Source: Alistipes montrealensis
GTDB taxonomy: Bacteria; Bacteroidota; Bacteroidia; Bacteroidales; Rikenellaceae
Length of the DNA stretch: 64,000 nucleotides
Assembly (NCBI RefSeq): GCF_018362775.1
Contig: NZ_JAGYXY010000003.1
Span: forward strand, 468,846-532,845
Reading direction: 5' to 3'
Of the stretch, positions 18,370-27,292 are shown piece by piece. The first letter of the stretch is position 1. Each line of letters opens with the position of its first letter. The notes beneath the pieces are model-generated. The model was not told where the DNA came from. It ran no database searches and was given only the letters and a program-made list of their open reading frames with translations. The position numbers were made by a program, and so were the translations under genes.

Positions 18370-19935
18370 ATGAAAACATTCAAATACCTGATATTTCTGC
18401 TGGCAGCCGCTTTCGCAGCGACGGGCTGCTACGACGACAAGGGAAGCTACAACACCGACCCGTGGACGGACATCGTCTCGGTGGAGGGAATGACCCTGCC
18501 CGGCATCGAATCGATGTACATGCTTTCACTGATCGAAGACGAGACCTTCAGCCTCGCCCCGACCGTCCTGCTCCGCAAAGATGCGGACGAGTCGTCTTTC
18601 ACCTACGACTGGGTATTGGGCCGCGACACCATCGCTTCGGGACTCAAACTCGACTGGCGGGTGACCCGCACCGAAAAAATGGAGTTCAGCGCCACAGGCG
18701 AAGCCTATTTCTGGCTGGCCATAAACAATACGGCTACCGGCGAGAACTGGCGCTATTATCTCCGAGGCAACAATAACAGCATGCTGAAGGTGAAAATCGT
18801 CCCGACGATGACGCCGAAAATCGGCATTTTCGTCTATGAAAAACCGGACGGAACCATCGAATGGGGATCGGTCAAGGGCGGCAACCCGGCATCTCCGGCC
18901 GCATTCACCACGCTCTATACCGACCTGTACACCCGCTACAACACCTCGCGTAAAATCGAAGGCAGCGTTGCCGGAGCGACTTTCAGCGGGTCTCACTTGA
19001 TCGTCTATACCAACCGGGCTCCCGACTACGGCGCATTCGTACAGGCGTCGGAAACGGGAACTTATGCCCTGGGCCTCTTTATGGGTACGGTCAGCAACGA
19101 AGTGTTCCAGGGCGAACCGGATGCGGCGATCGCCGGACAGACCTTCTACAAAGGCGCTATGCAGGAGATACTGATCGGCAATTCGCTCTTCATCGCCCCG
19201 ACCAGCGGAGCATACCAGATGATCCTGCCCAACGCCGTTCCGACGCAGGACAGGGTTGCCCAAATTATGGGCGCCAATCCGTATACGGACATCATGCACT
19301 TCTCCGTACAGCGCACCCTGGAGAACGAGATTTACTATTACCGGTACAACGAAAACAAGGGTTACCTGCGCCAGCCGCTGCCGGACGAAAACGGCGCGAC
19401 GCTCAAAGCCGACCGGATTATCGGCGTATGCCGCCAGCCGACATTCCTTGCAAAGCAGCTCAAAATGTTCGTCACGGTGAAAACAGGCGCAGCCTACTGG
19501 CTCTACACCTACACCTACGAACAGAAAGACAGCGGCAACGACACCATCACGTTCGTCGGTAAAACCGACATAACCAACTGGACGGGAGGCATGAGCGACG
19601 ACTGCGAGATATTCACCAACGCCGTCGAAGTACCGCTCAACTACCTCTACATCGCCAAAGGCCGCGACCTCTGGCGCACGAGCTACGAGTCGCAGACCGC
19701 CCCCCAGGTGGCAAAGAGTTTCCCGGCGCCGATAACGACCGCGAAAGTGGTTACGAACCTGGCAAAACCGGAAACTGCCGCCAATGAAATCTATACGGCG
19801 GTATTCACCTACGACGAAAGTACGAAAACGTCGAAAATGTACGTTCTGGACGGGAAGGCCGCAGACCTGAAAGCGTTCTCCGAAGTGGAGACCCCGATTC
19901 CGGGAAAAGCGGTTCGTTACCTGCCTTATCTGTAA
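18370..19935 (+). CDS. PKD-like family lipoprotein
   Basis: This 521-residue protein opens with MKTFKYLIFLLAAAFAATGC and a Cys followed by YDDKGSYNTDPWTDI, matching the PKD-like lipoproteins that accompany SusCD/DUF4843 sets in Bacteroidales. An Ig/PKD-like region of about 150 residues is followed by a larger domain with repeated beta-strand patterns that could be a propeller. No catalytic motif is visible. It is probably a surface-exposed accessory binding protein of the uptake system. An 84-bp gap with a strong hairpin follows, the largest gap in this part of the operon. Confidence 0.78.
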   Translation: MKTFKYLIFLLAAAFAATGCYDDKGSYNTDPWTDIVSVEGMTLPGIESMYMLSLIEDETFSLAPTVLLRKDADESSFTYDWVLGRDTIASGLKLDWRVTRTEKMEFSATGEAYFWLAINNTATGENWRYYLRGNNNSMLKVKIVPTMTPKIGIFVYEKPDGTIEWGSVKGGNPASPAAFTTLYTDLYTRYNTSRKIEGSVAGATFSGSHLIVYTNRAPDYGAFVQASETGTYALGLFMGTVSNEVFQGEPDAAIAGQTFYKGAMQEILIGNSLFIAPTSGAYQMILPNAVPTQDRVAQIMGANPYTDIMHFSVQRTLENEIYYYRYNENKGYLRQPLPDENGATLKADRIIGVCRQPTFLAKQLKMFVTVKTGAAYWLYTYTYEQKDSGNDTITFVGKTDITNWTGGMSDDCEIFTNAVEVPLNYLYIAKGRDLWRTSYESQTAPQVAKSFPAPITTAKVVTNLAKPETAANEIYTAVFTYDESTKTSKMYVLDGKAADLKAFSEVETPIPGKAVRYLPYL

Positions 19936-19959
19936 CAACCGGGACACAACGGGAATTAT

Positions 19960-19988
19960 TTCCGGCAGTCCGGATCGGGCTGCCGGAA
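19960..19988 (+). promoter_or_regulatory. Intra-operon hairpin without T-run
   Basis: A perfect 9-bp stem (TTCCGGCAG with CTGCCGGAA) encloses an 11-base loop in the gap between the PKD-like and YiiX-like genes. No T-run follows, so it is more like an RNA processing, stability or partial attenuation element than a full terminator. Confidence 0.55.
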
Positions 19989-20028
19989 TTAATCCGTAAA
20001 ACGCGGGACAGGCCCGCAGATGCAAACC

Positions 20029-20670
20029 ATGAAAAAAATAGCACTTATCATTACACTGCTCGCCGTCGGATGGGAATGTTTCGCCCAGAAACCCTTCCCG
20101 CTCGAAACGGGCGACCTGCTGTTCCAGGTGACCGGAAGAAGCGCCTACACCGAAGCCATCAGCAGTGTCACCAGGGGAATCAAAGACCTGAATTTCACCC
20201 ATGTGGGCGTCGCTTACGTCGAAGACGGGAAGACCTATGTTCTCGAAGCCGTCCCGTACGGAGTGGTCAAAAGCCCGCTCGAAAAATTCTTCCGCGACGC
20301 ACAGAAAAGCGACGGCAACCCGGTGGTGGTGGTCGGCAGGCTGAAACCGCGGCTGCGCGGGTGTATTCCCGCGGCCATCGAGAAGATCAAAACGCTGCTG
20401 AACAAACGTTACGATTTCGTTTTCGACCCCGACGACGACTACTATTATTGCAGCGAACTGATCTACGTTTCGTACCTCAAACCCAACGGCAAGCCGATTT
20501 TCAAGATGAAGCCCATGACCTTCAGGGACAAGCAAACCGGAGAGATCAGCCCCCTGTGGGTGGAACATTTCAAACGCTACAAGTGCGAAATCCCCGAAGG
20601 CGTGCCGGGCACGAATCCCGGCGACATGTCCCGGTCGAAGGCCATCCGCATCGTACACCACTACTTTTAA
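20029..20670 (+). CDS. YiiX/YebB-like NlpC/P60-superfamily cysteine hydrolase
   Basis: The protein has about 213 residues from MKKIALIITLLAVGWECFAQ (a start at 20020 adds three residues). It has a signal peptide ending near FAQ, then GDLLFQ, FTHVGVAY and YYYCSELIY, the pattern of YiiX/YebB-like permuted NlpC/P60 proteins with catalytic His and Cys. It is probably secreted to the periplasm or anchored outside. Substrates of this group in Bacteroidetes are largely unknown; an amidase or peptidase activity is inferred from the fold. It is followed 32 bp later by the metalloprotease gene. Confidence 0.82.
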   Translation: MKKIALIITLLAVGWECFAQKPFPLETGDLLFQVTGRSAYTEAISSVTRGIKDLNFTHVGVAYVEDGKTYVLEAVPYGVVKSPLEKFFRDAQKSDGNPVVVVGRLKPRLRGCIPAAIEKIKTLLNKRYDFVFDPDDDYYYCSELIYVSYLKPNGKPIFKMKPMTFRDKQTGEISPLWVEHFKRYKCEIPEGVPGTNPGDMSRSKAIRIVHHYF

Positions 20671-20702
20671 TCCGACATCTACCAACAATCAACGTCAAAT
20701 TT

Positions 20703-23360
20703 ATGTTTAAACAACTGCTTGCGCTCCTGCTGTGCATACTGGTCGCCGGAACACCGGTCCAGGCCAAGAGCCCGAAAAGGAAATCCAAAAAGGCATCCAC
20801 CGAAACTCCGGCAAAGCCCAAAGAGAGCGAATACGACAAGCTCTTCAAGAAAAAGCACGAAGTGGCCGAGGGTATGGTCAAGCTCCACAAAATCGACGGA
20901 AAACTCTATTTCGAATTTCCGCAGGAACTTTTCGGCCGCGAAATGCTGCTCGGATCGGTGATTTCAGAGACCTCGGACAACCTGACGGGCGTCCCGGGGT
21001 CGAAATCGTACACGCCGCTCCACATCACCTTCACCAAAACAGGCGAGAACGTGCAGATACGCGAGATCAACGCCGACAACTATACGCTGGGCGTAGACGG
21101 CAACATCCTCCGTTCGCTCGACCGCAACAACATCCCGACCATCTTCCGCAATTTCAAGATCGACGCTTACAACGCCGACTCGACGGCTGTGGTTTTCAAC
21201 GTCACGGATCTGTTTGTCAGCCACGTCAAAGAGTTGTCGCCCTTCTCGTACCTCGGTGCATACGGCGGCTCGGGAACACCGTCCCTCAGCGAAACGTTCA
21301 AAAAGGAACTTTCGTCGCTGGGCGATGTCAAATCCTTTGCCGACAACCTCACGGTAAAAAGTACGCTGAGCTACACCTACTCGGTGTCGCACCCCGTGAC
21401 CAAGCAGAAGTTGGTGGACAAGGCTCCGTTCACGGCCGTCATGACCCGCACGCTGGTGCTGCTGCCCCGCGAAGCCTACCGCCCGCGCATCACCGACAGC
21501 CGCATGTCGGTATTCCCGACCGGAAAATACTTGTACAGCAGCAAGGAACAGCGCGTGAAAGCCATCTACCTGGCCAACCGCTGGCGGGTGGAACCGTCGG
21601 ACATGGAGGCCTGGAAGCGCGGCGAGCAGGTGACGCCCCTACAACCGATCGTCTTCTACATCGACCCGGATTTCCCCGCGAAGTGGCAGCCCGCGATCTA
21701 TGAGGCCGTGACGCAGTGGAACGAGGTGTTCGCCAAAATCGGATTCAGGGACGTGGTCAAGGCGCTGCCCTACCCCACGGACGATCCGGCGTTCGATGCC
21801 GACAACATCAAGTACTCGTGCATCCGTTATGCGCCCGTACCCATCGCCAACGCCATGGGCCCTTCGTGGGTCGACCCGCGCAGCGGCGAGATCCTCAACG
21901 CCTCGGTCTATGTCTTCCACGATGTCGTGAAGATGCTCAACCGGATGATCTTCGTGCAGACGGCGCAGGCCGACGCCCGCGTGCGGCAGGTCAACATTCC
22001 CGACGAGGTGATGCTCGACGGACTCCGCTACGTGCTGACACACGAGGTGGGCCACTGCCTGGGATTCATGCACAACATGAGTTCGTCGGCCGTGATTCCG
22101 GTCGATTCGCTCCGCTCGCCGTCGTTCACCCAAAAATACGGCACGACCACCTCGATCATGGACTACGCGCGTTTCAACTACGTGGCACAGCCCGGTGACA
22201 TGGAACGCGGCGTACGGCTCACCCCGCCGCGCTTCGGCGTCTACGACGATTATGCCGTGAAATGGCTCTACACGCCGGTTCCCGAAGCAAAGACCCCCGA
22301 AGAGGAGTATGAAGTGACTTCGAAATGGATCACCGAGGCTTCGGCCGACCCCACGTTCCGTTACGGCAAACAGCAGTTCGGAAGCATCGTCGATCCCAAA
22401 TCCCAGACCGAGGACCTCGGCGACGACGCCGTGGCGGCATCGCAGTACGGCATCAGGAACCTGCGCTATATCCTCGCGAACCTGGACGAATGGTGCGCCG
22501 ACGGGGACGACGATTTCTCCTACCGCAACGGCATGTACTCCGACATCGTGAACCAGTATATCACCTACATCGGTCACGTATACGCCAACATCGGCGGCAT
22601 CTACCTGAACGAAAAGATGGAAGGCGACCCGGTGGAAGCCTACGCCTGCGTGCCGCGCGAAAAACAGCGCAAAGCCCTGAAATTCATTCTCGCGGAGCTC
22701 AAGCAGATGGAGTGGCTCGACAACGAGCGCCTGCTGGCGAAGATGTCGATGCTCGGCTCGCCCCGGGACGCCGTGCGGGAAGCCGTCATCAAAGCCGCAG
22801 TCAACGCCCCGGCCAAAAAAATCCTCGCGATCAACGCCCAACTGTCGAAGGACCCTTATACGCCCGAAGCATGCTACAAGGACGTTTCCGACTTCGTGTG
22901 GGAACCCACCGTGCGTAACCGCCGCCTCACCGGGGACGAAATGGCCATTCAGCGCGAGTTCGTCAAGGTCGTAGCCGCCAAAGCCGGGCTGAAGAACTAC
23001 ACCGGAAGCGGCAGTTCGGCATCGGCATTCGCAGCAACGGAAAATGCGGCGGGGAACGAAGCGGAAGACGCCGGATGGGACGCGCTCCGGGTATTCGAAA
23101 ACCGGACGCCGCGCACGCCGCTGTGCAGCTGCGAAGCCTGCTCGCACGGATTCGCACCGGAACCGCAGCCTGCATCCGTCTCGGGATTCGGTTCGCCCAG
23201 ATTCCAGTATTTCACGCAGAAGGATATCTCGATGCTCTACTACAACGACATCCTGCGTATCCAGAACCTGCTGCGCGGAAAGGTCGGGTCGGCAACGGGC
23301 GAAACCCGCATGCACTACCAGTACCTGCTGCACAACCTCGATAAAGCCCTCAAAAAATGA
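20703..23360 (+). CDS. Secreted zinc-dependent metalloprotease (metzincin-like, DUF5117/DUF5118)
   Basis: The protein has 885 residues from the ATG at 20703; the frame continues upstream over the previous gene but has no signal there. The signal peptide MFKQLLALLLCILVAGTPVQA is one residue longer than quoted motifs here need, ending at PVQA. DUF5118/DUF5117-like N-terminal regions precede the zinc motif HEVGHCLGFMH (about residue 445) and a Met-turn SIMDYARF about 35 residues later, the metzincin arrangement. A C-terminal insertion contains CSCEAC, unusual for this family. It likely cleaves proteins or peptides for uptake by the SusCD pairs. The stop overlaps the next gene's start by 4 bp. 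Confidence 0.92.
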   Translation: MFKQLLALLLCILVAGTPVQAKSPKRKSKKASTETPAKPKESEYDKLFKKKHEVAEGMVKLHKIDGKLYFEFPQELFGREMLLGSVISETSDNLTGVPGSKSYTPLHITFTKTGENVQIREINADNYTLGVDGNILRSLDRNNIPTIFRNFKIDAYNADSTAVVFNVTDLFVSHVKELSPFSYLGAYGGSGTPSLSETFKKELSSLGDVKSFADNLTVKSTLSYTYSVSHPVTKQKLVDKAPFTAVMTRTLVLLPREAYRPRITDSRMSVFPTGKYLYSSKEQRVKAIYLANRWRVEPSDMEAWKRGEQVTPLQPIVFYIDPDFPAKWQPAIYEAVTQWNEVFAKIGFRDVVKALPYPTDDPAFDADNIKYSCIRYAPVPIANAMGPSWVDPRSGEILNASVYVFHDVVKMLNRMIFVQTAQADARVRQVNIPDEVMLDGLRYVLTHEVGHCLGFMHNMSSSAVIPVDSLRSPSFTQKYGTTTSIMDYARFNYVAQPGDMERGVRLTPPRFGVYDDYAVKWLYTPVPEAKTPEEEYEVTSKWITEASADPTFRYGKQQFGSIVDPKSQTEDLGDDAVAASQYGIRNLRYILANLDEWCADGDDDFSYRNGMYSDIVNQYITYIGHVYANIGGIYLNEKMEGDPVEAYACVPREKQRKALKFILAELKQMEWLDNERLLAKMSMLGSPRDAVREAVIKAAVNAPAKKILAINAQLSKDPYTPEACYKDVSDFVWEPTVRNRRLTGDEMAIQREFVKVVAAKAGLKNYTGSGSSASAFAATENAAGNEAEDAGWDALRVFENRTPRTPLCSCEACSHGFAPEPQPASVSGFGSPRFQYFTQKDISMLYYNDILRIQNLLRGKVGSATGETRMHYQYLLHNLDKALKK

Positions 23361-25903
23361 TGCGTCCAGCCATGAGAACACCCCTGAACAAACCAGGCAC
23401 GCTGCTGCTTGCCCTGCTTCTGGCGGCAGTTATGCTGTCCGGGCCGGCGCACGCAGCCGCAAAGGGCCGCAAAGACAAGAAAAAGAGCGAGCAACCTGCC
23501 CCCAAGAAGCCGACGGCCTACGAAAAACTCTTCAAGGACAAGGAGTGCAAGACCGCAGACGGGCTTTTCAAACTCCACCTTATCGAAGGAAAACTCTACA
23601 CGGAGATTCCGCTCGACATCCTCGAACGGGAATTCGTCATCAACACCTCGATCGAGGAGTCGTCCGAAGCGAACTACGGACTCTCGGGCCAGCAACCGCT
23701 GCCGCCCTACCACATCACCTTCACCCGCAAGGATTCGCTGATCCGGATGCACGAAGTGCCCCAGCGGACGCTGGCCGACGGCGATGCACGGATCGAAAAG
23801 GCGCTGGAGATCAACACGGCGCGGCCGATCGTCGCCAGTTATCCGATCAAGGCCTACAACGCAGACTCGACGGCCGTAGTGATCGAGAACACGGCGCTGT
23901 TCATGAGCGACAACGAGCACCTCAAGGCGTTCGAGCCCCGCGGCATGAGCCCGCTGCACATCTCGACTGCGGCCTACAAGTCGGACCTTTCGCTGCTCCG
24001 CGACGTAGAGGGCGGAAAAGGGTATGCCTCGGTCCTGAGCGACATGACCTACGGCGTGACGACGCAGTACTTCATCTTCATCATCTGCAAGGACAAACCT
24101 TTCACGGCCCTGGCCCGCCGCACCGTGACGATGCTTCCCGAGCAGTGCGCGCCCGCACGCATCGCCGATCCGCGCATCGGCGTGATGCCCGTACCCTTCA
24201 CGCGTTTCACCACCGGAAAAGGCAGCGAACCCGCCTACTTCGCCTCGCGGATCAACTTCCGCCCGGAGGGGAAAATCCGCTCGGTGACCTTCTACATCGA
24301 CACGCTCTTCGCCCCGGCATGGCAACAGGGCATCCGCCGCGGCATCGCGCTGTGGAACGAGGCCTTCCGAAGGATCGGCATGGGCGACGTGCTCAAAGCC
24401 GAGACTTACCCTGCAGGCGGTTTCGACAGCAACAGCCCCGAGGGATTTTACGTGAAATACGTGGCTTCGTCGAATACGCGCACGACGGTCAACATCGTCG
24501 CCGACCCGCGCAGCGGCGAGATCACGGGCGGACGCATCCACATCCCGGCCAACATCGCCGACGAGATTCGCACCCGCCGCTTCATCGATCTCTCGGCGGT
24601 AGACCCCGCGGCCCGCGACATGACGCTCGACGAAGAGGAACTCGCCTCGTCGCTGGCCGTCTACACGGCACGCGGCGTCGCCCAACTGCTCGGACTGGCG
24701 ACCAACTATGCCGGAGCGGCGGCTTATCCGACCGACTCGCTGCGTTCGGCGGCATTCACCCGCGAAAACGGGCTCTGCTCGTCGATCACGGCACTCAACA
24801 GCTACAACTACCTGGCACAACCCGAAGACAAGGGCGTACGGCTGGTGAACGACTGCCTCGGCAAATACGACTACTTCGCCATCCGCTGGCTCTACGGCGA
24901 CATCGAAGGAGCCGAAACGCCCGCCGAAGAGCAGAAAGCACTCGCACGGATGCTTCTCGACAAAGCCGGGGACCCGGCTTATTACTACGGCAACTACTGG
25001 TACGACTATTACTTCGGCGACGTGCGCCTGGCTTATTACAACCTGGGCGACGATCCCGTGAAGCGCACCCGCTACCGGCTCAGCAACCTGCGCTACATCG
25101 CCGAGCACGCCCCGGAGTGGCTCGAAGGACGCGACAAGGACGGAAGCTACCGCGAGGAAGCCATCTCGGCCGTTGCAACGGGCGTAAGGGAGATGATCTC
25201 CTACCTGGCGGCCTACATCGGCGGCTCGTACTATACCGAGACGGCCGAAGGCGACGGACAGACCATGCTCCGCGTCGTGCCGAAAGAGGAACAACGCCGT
25301 TATGTGAAAGAGACGCTCAAGGCACTCGAAGACCTCTCGTGGCTCGACACGAAACTGACGGAAGGCCAGATGGTGAACCTTTCGGAATCGGTGTTGTCGG
25401 ACTGCCTGGGAACGCTGATGAAACGGCTGGAGACCCTGCCCCGCTACCAGAACGGACTGCCGGGGGCTTACACGCCGGCCGAGATGTCGGCCGACATGGC
25501 CGAATACATCTTCAGCAAGGTAAAGGCCGGACGCAAACTCTCGGATTACGACCGGTTGCTCCAACGGGCGTTTACGGGCATCGTTATCGGAGCCTCAAAA
25601 GTGCTGGCCGAGCCGAAAGCCGCCCCGAAAACGGCTTCGGCCGGCTTCGCCGAAGATGACGAAAGTTTCATGCAGCCCGCCTACCCCTCGGAAGCCGCCG
25701 CGACGCTGGCCCCGGTGAGCGCTTACGGGAAATACAGGATGCGGTTCTATGCCAAGGATTTTTCGGAGCACGTCTACTACGGCATGCTCCTCGAAATCCG
25801 CGACATCTACCGCCGGGGTGCAGCCGTGGCGCAGGATGCTGCATCGCGCGACTTCTGCCGCTACATGCTCCGCAGGATCGAAGAGAGCCTGCGCGTCAGC
25901 TGA
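23357..25903 (+). CDS. Inactive paralogue of the zinc metalloprotease (DUF5117/DUF5118)
   Basis: This 848-residue protein has a signal peptide ending near GPAHA. It aligns along its length with the preceding protease: shared YEKLFKDK, PLHIS, LWNEAFRRIGM, and VADPRSGEI/VDPRSGEI. At the place of HEVGHCLGFMH it reads ARGVAQLLGLA, so all three zinc histidines and the catalytic Glu are lost, and the Met-turn SIMDY reads SITAL. The frame is intact over 2.5 kb, so it is a maintained non-enzymatic protein more than a decaying gene. It may be a binding partner or regulator of the active protease. It is the last gene before the operon terminator. Confidence 0.88.
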   Translation: MMRPAMRTPLNKPGTLLLALLLAAVMLSGPAHAAAKGRKDKKKSEQPAPKKPTAYEKLFKDKECKTADGLFKLHLIEGKLYTEIPLDILEREFVINTSIEESSEANYGLSGQQPLPPYHITFTRKDSLIRMHEVPQRTLADGDARIEKALEINTARPIVASYPIKAYNADSTAVVIENTALFMSDNEHLKAFEPRGMSPLHISTAAYKSDLSLLRDVEGGKGYASVLSDMTYGVTTQYFIFIICKDKPFTALARRTVTMLPEQCAPARIADPRIGVMPVPFTRFTTGKGSEPAYFASRINFRPEGKIRSVTFYIDTLFAPAWQQGIRRGIALWNEAFRRIGMGDVLKAETYPAGGFDSNSPEGFYVKYVASSNTRTTVNIVADPRSGEITGGRIHIPANIADEIRTRRFIDLSAVDPAARDMTLDEEELASSLAVYTARGVAQLLGLATNYAGAAAYPTDSLRSAAFTRENGLCSSITALNSYNYLAQPEDKGVRLVNDCLGKYDYFAIRWLYGDIEGAETPAEEQKALARMLLDKAGDPAYYYGNYWYDYYFGDVRLAYYNLGDDPVKRTRYRLSNLRYIAEHAPEWLEGRDKDGSYREEAISAVATGVREMISYLAAYIGGSYYTETAEGDGQTMLRVVPKEEQRRYVKETLKALEDLSWLDTKLTEGQMVNLSESVLSDCLGTLMKRLETLPRYQNGLPGAYTPAEMSADMAEYIFSKVKAGRKLSDYDRLLQRAFTGIVIGASKVLAEPKAAPKTASAGFAEDDESFMQPAYPSEAAATLAPVSAYGKYRMRFYAKDFSEHVYYGMLLEIRDIYRRGAAVAQDAASRDFCRYMLRRIEESLRVS

Positions 25904-25922
25904 GGCGGCGGATATGCAAACG

Positions 25923-25958
25923 AAAAAAGAGGCATGGAACATTCCAGGCCTCTTTTTT
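25923..25958 (+). terminator. Terminator of the ECF/SusCD/protease operon
   Basis: A long stem (AAAAAAGAGGC with GCCTCTTTTTT, plus an inner TGGA/TCCA) lies 20 bp after the last gene of the operon. The T-run on the right makes it an intrinsic terminator. Confidence 0.9.
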
Positions 25959-25984
25959 CAGGGGCGATGCGACGAACGAACGAT

Positions 25985-26015
25985 TTTGCAGGAACCGGAA
26001 AATAGTTTACCTTTG
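25985..26015 (+). promoter_or_regulatory. Promoter for the LUD gene cluster
   Basis: TTTG at 25985-25988, a 19-bp spacer and TACCTTTG at 26008-26015 match the Bacteroidetes consensus. The LUD start codon follows 36 bp downstream. Confidence 0.78.
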
Positions 26016-26050
26016 TATGACGTTATACGTATCGCAGACAACTGTTCCCA

Positions 26051-26692
26051 ATGGCAAATCAAACAGCAGAAAAACTGGAAGCCTGCGCCGCGGCACTGCG
26101 GCGACACCATTTCGAAGCCGAGGTCGTAAAAGACACCGAAACGGCTTTCGGCGTGATGAAAGCCGTCGTGGAAGCGGAACGCCCGCAGCTCGTGTCGTTC
26201 GGCGACTCGACGACGATGCGCGCAACGGGCATCATCGAGTGGATGCAGGGCGACGGACGGCTGAAGGTGCTCGACGGATTCGACGCCTCGATGCCCTATG
26301 ACGAACGGCTCGAAATCCGCCGCCAGGCCCTGTTGTCAGACCTCTTCATCACGGGCGTGAACGCCATAACGGAGCAGGGAACGCTCCACTGGCTCGACAA
26401 GGTGGGCAACCGCATCGCCCCGGTGGCGTTCGGCCCCCGCAAAGTGATTATCGTGGCGGGCCGCAACAAAATCACGGCCGACCGCGAAAAGGCCGAAGAG
26501 CGCATCCGCCGGATCGCCGCGCCGCAGAACGTCGCACGCCACCCCGGATTCCGCACGCCCTGCGCCAAAACAGGCGTCTGCATGGACTGCAATTCGCAGG
26601 ACCGCATCTGCAACACGCGGATGGAAATGTTGCGCTGCTGGCCCGACAAGCGCGTGCTGGTGGTGCTGATCGATCAGGATTTAGGATTATGA
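26051..26692 (+). CDS. LUD-domain protein (LutC/YkgG-like)
   Basis: This 213-residue protein has the LUD fold: a nucleotide-like pocket SFGDSTTMRATGIIEW, DLFITGVNAITEQGTL and KVIIVAGRNKI. A C-terminal cysteine group (CAKTGVCMDC ... RIC) is typical of the stand-alone LUD proteins annotated as lactate utilization proteins. No lutA or lutB is adjacent, so an actual role in lactate oxidation cannot be claimed. It overlaps the following lipoprotein gene by 4 bp. Confidence 0.85.
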   Translation: MANQTAEKLEACAAALRRHHFEAEVVKDTETAFGVMKAVVEAERPQLVSFGDSTTMRATGIIEWMQGDGRLKVLDGFDASMPYDERLEIRRQALLSDLFITGVNAITEQGTLHWLDKVGNRIAPVAFGPRKVIIVAGRNKITADREKAEERIRRIAAPQNVARHPGFRTPCAKTGVCMDCNSQDRICNTRMEMLRCWPDKRVLVVLIDQDLGL

Positions 26693-27285
26693 CAAAACAA
26701 CTGAAATATTGCGCAGCCTGTCTGTTGCTGCTGGGCGCGACCGCCTGCGGAGACGACTCGGACGCGTTCTACACGACGGCATACCCCGTCGTGCGTGTCG
26801 AGGCGGAAATCACCGTCCCGACACCCGACCCCGATCCGGAAGAGCCGACCGACCCGGAGGAACCGACTGATCCCACCGATCCCACGGACCCGGCGCCCGA
26901 AACGAAAGCCGGCGAAGGAGAACCGGACCCGGTGATCGAACAGATCAGGGCCGAAATCGTTGCGACGGCCCCCGTGAAGGCGGGAGGCGGTTACACGCTG
27001 TCGTTCACCAAGTACAACGGCGGGCAACTGCGAATCAACACGGCAGCAGAGGCCGGCGAGGTGAAGGGCGTCTTTTTCAAAGACCCGGGAGCGACCGACA
27101 TTTTGTTCTACTGCCCGGAACCGGCGATGGAGTACACCTGCACCGTCGCGACCTATAAAGCGGAGGACGGCACGAGCAAAGCCGTGTTGACGGTCGACCT
27201 GACCGGGCAGTACCAAGCCCTCTACCCCAATGCCGGAATCACGAAAGCCGTGCGCAAGGAGTACACCTCGGCAAACGCTAAATAG
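26689..27285 (+). CDS. Lipoprotein with Asp-Pro/Glu-Pro-Thr repeat linker, unknown function
   Basis: This 198-residue protein has the lipoprotein signal MTKQLKYCAACLLLLGATAC, then a short region, then a linker of repeated DPEEPT and DPT units (about residues 44-68), then a compact C-terminal domain of about 125 residues. I do not recognise that domain. The linker probably lifts it from the outer membrane. It overlaps the LUD gene by 4 bp and precedes radA by 7 bp, so it is co-transcribed with functionally unrelated genes. Confidence 0.72.
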   Translation: MTKQLKYCAACLLLLGATACGDDSDAFYTTAYPVVRVEAEITVPTPDPDPEEPTDPEEPTDPTDPTDPAPETKAGEGEPDPVIEQIRAEIVATAPVKAGGGYTLSFTKYNGGQLRINTAAEAGEVKGVFFKDPGATDILFYCPEPAMEYTCTVATYKAEDGTSKAVLTVDLTGQYQALYPNAGITKAVRKEYTSANAK

Positions 27286-27292
27286 TCGGGTT

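Noticed and set aside
18526..20688. A 720-codon reverse frame spanning the PKD-like and YiiX-like genes
   Set aside because: Crosses two real forward genes and the hairpin gap, has no start signal, and its composition is that of reverse-complemented codons.
23044..25659. An 871-codon forward frame overlapping the second metzincin-like gene
   Set aside because: It is an off-frame Arg/Pro-rich translation, while the other frame has a signal peptide and homology to the upstream protease.
25904..26050. Frameshift or broken gene between the pseudo-protease and the LUD gene
   Set aside because: The interval holds a clear terminator followed by a consensus promoter, so it is an ordinary operon boundary.
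26051..26692. Lactate utilisation operon lutABC
   Set aside because: No LutA or LutB iron-sulfur proteins are adjacent, so only the LUD domain can be claimed.
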